Below, piece after piece: positions 5,167 through 5,699 of a stretch of 5,699 nt of DNA. The DNA is taken from contig JADLKI010000008.1 of assembly GCA_015657395.1 (NCBI GenBank), positions 576,269 to 581,967 of the forward strand. Reading direction: 5' to 3'. Within the stretch, counting starts at the first letter, position 1, and each line of letters starts with the position of its first letter. Made by a program: the position numbers and the translations under genes. Below the pieces are notes generated by a model. That model was not told the DNA's origin and did not search any database. It worked only from the letters and a program-made list of their open reading frames with translations. The DNA comes from Spirochaetales bacterium (lineage in GTDB: Bacteria > Spirochaetota > Spirochaetia > Treponematales > Rectinemataceae).

Positions 5167-5699
5167 ATGAAAAAGAGAAGCATTCCCATAGCTTTTCTTC
5201 TCGTGTTTGTGTTTGGCCTGCTGGCAGTGCAGGGGGCTGTCGCACAGAGATCGCGACTCATATTCATGACGGCGGGCGATGTCAATATGCTCGCCTTGGG
5301 CCAGAATGTCTTTGCGCCGGGCTTTACGGCAGAAAATCCCGGTGTTCAGATCATCACCATCCACACGGGGCCGGGAAATGCGGGCTCACAGACTATTTTT
5401 GAGAAGCTCCTGGCGGAGAAGAAGGCCAATAGAACCGTAAGCGATGTCGATGTCGCCCTCGTCCACGAGATTTTCATGAAATGGGCAATGGATGAAGACC
5501 TTCTACAGCCTTATGCGCAGAAGACCAACACCTGGAAATATGTCACATCGCCGTTCGCCAAGACAACACTGGGAGTCAATGTGGAAGGCTATGCCATGCC
5601 GCTCTTCCAAAGCCAGACTGCCATCGCCTACAATCCGGATTATGTCAAAAATCCGCCCAAGTCGTACGCAGAGCTCAAGGAGTGGGTAAAGAAAAATCC
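5167..5699 (+). CDS. ABC transporter extracellular solute-binding protein, N-terminal part
   Basis: The gene starts at ATG 5167, eight bases after an ideal AAGGAGG site (5152-5158), and runs off the right edge with no stop; 177 residues are present. Residues 1-26 form a classical signal peptide: basic MKKR, a hydrophobic core (IAFLLVFVFGLLAV), and a likely cut after A-V-A before Q27. The mature part fits family 1 extracellular binding proteins. It has a first beta strand (RLIFMTAGD), an Asn-Pro-Gly turn (ENPGVQIITIH, 58-68), the Asp-rich VSDVDVALVHE (90-100), a hinge-like region (GYAMPLFQSQTAIAYNPD) near 142-159, and the common PKSYAELKEW helix near the edge. Such proteins capture a ligand in the periplasm or at the cell surface and deliver it to a membrane permease, whose genes probably lie just downstream. 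The sequence recalls YnjB-like or iron/polyamine-type binding proteins, but the ligand cannot be assigned. An exact TTGACA box and two inverted repeats lie upstream, so expression is probably regulated. Confidence 0.88.
   Translation, partial: MKKRSIPIAFLLVFVFGLLAVQGAVAQRSRLIFMTAGDVNMLALGQNVFAPGFTAENPGVQIITIHTGPGNAGSQTIFEKLLAEKKANRTVSDVDVALVHEIFMKWAMDEDLLQPYAQKTNTWKYVTSPFAKTTLGVNVEGYAMPLFQSQTAIAYNPDYVKNPPKSYAELKEWVKKN

Noticed and set aside
5061..5402. 113-codon plus-strand frame, or a leader peptide from the ATG at 5118, overlapping the binding-protein start
   Set aside because: It continues out of frame through the signal peptide and mature region of the solute-binding protein. Neither ATG has a ribosome binding site, while the binding-protein ATG at 5167 has an ideal one.
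1..5699. CRISPR array, defence system, tRNA/rRNA gene or integrase
   Set aside because: No regularly spaced direct repeats, no complete tRNA cloverleaf, and no nuclease, helicase or recombinase motifs were found on either strand.

Overview
All five clear genes read left to right on the + strand. Strong AGGAGG-type ribosome binding sites, several exported proteins and moderately GC-rich codon use suggest a bacterium that lives on peptides or amino acids. The peptidase C69 protein and the permease/small membrane protein/desuccinylase-like trio remind me of Synergistota or related anaerobes. That placement is from memory of gene content and is tentative; there is no rRNA or marker gene here.

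Region 1 (1-1673) is the end of a tightly packed operon. It holds the C-terminal 101 residues of a polytopic permease, a 53-residue membrane protein, and a membrane-anchored or secreted zinc hydrolase of the succinylglutamate desuccinylase/aspartoacylase (M14-like) type. The gaps are 11 and 12 bases, and the first ribosome binding site overlaps the permease stop codon. The inferred job is uptake of a small organic acid or amino acid, with deacylation outside the cytoplasm.

Region 2 (1674-3308) has a leader with overlapping inverted repeats, then a secreted C69-family dipeptidase (Ntn-hydrolase) and a strong intrinsic terminator. With region 1 this makes two exported amide-bond hydrolases side by side, which fits scavenging of peptides or acyl-amino acids.

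Region 3 (3309-4819) is an AT-rich regulatory stretch with two inverted repeats, followed by a single-gene unit for a MOFRL-family glycerate 2-kinase (glycerate to 2-phosphoglycerate).

Region 4 (4820-5166) has no intact recognised gene. Its left part carries a minus-strand reading frame that resembles the C-terminal tail of an IS630-type transposase, probably a remnant. Its right part is crowded with inverted repeats, including an 18-bp one over an exact TTGACA box and a long AT-rich one ending just before the next ribosome binding site.

Region 5 (5167-5699) is the N-terminal 177 residues of a secreted ABC-transporter solute-binding protein that runs off the window. No new multi-gene defence or mobile system is visible. 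The most unusual material is the regulatory architecture before the C69, kinase and binding-protein genes, the altered motif in the C69 enzyme, and the exported hydrolase/permease module.
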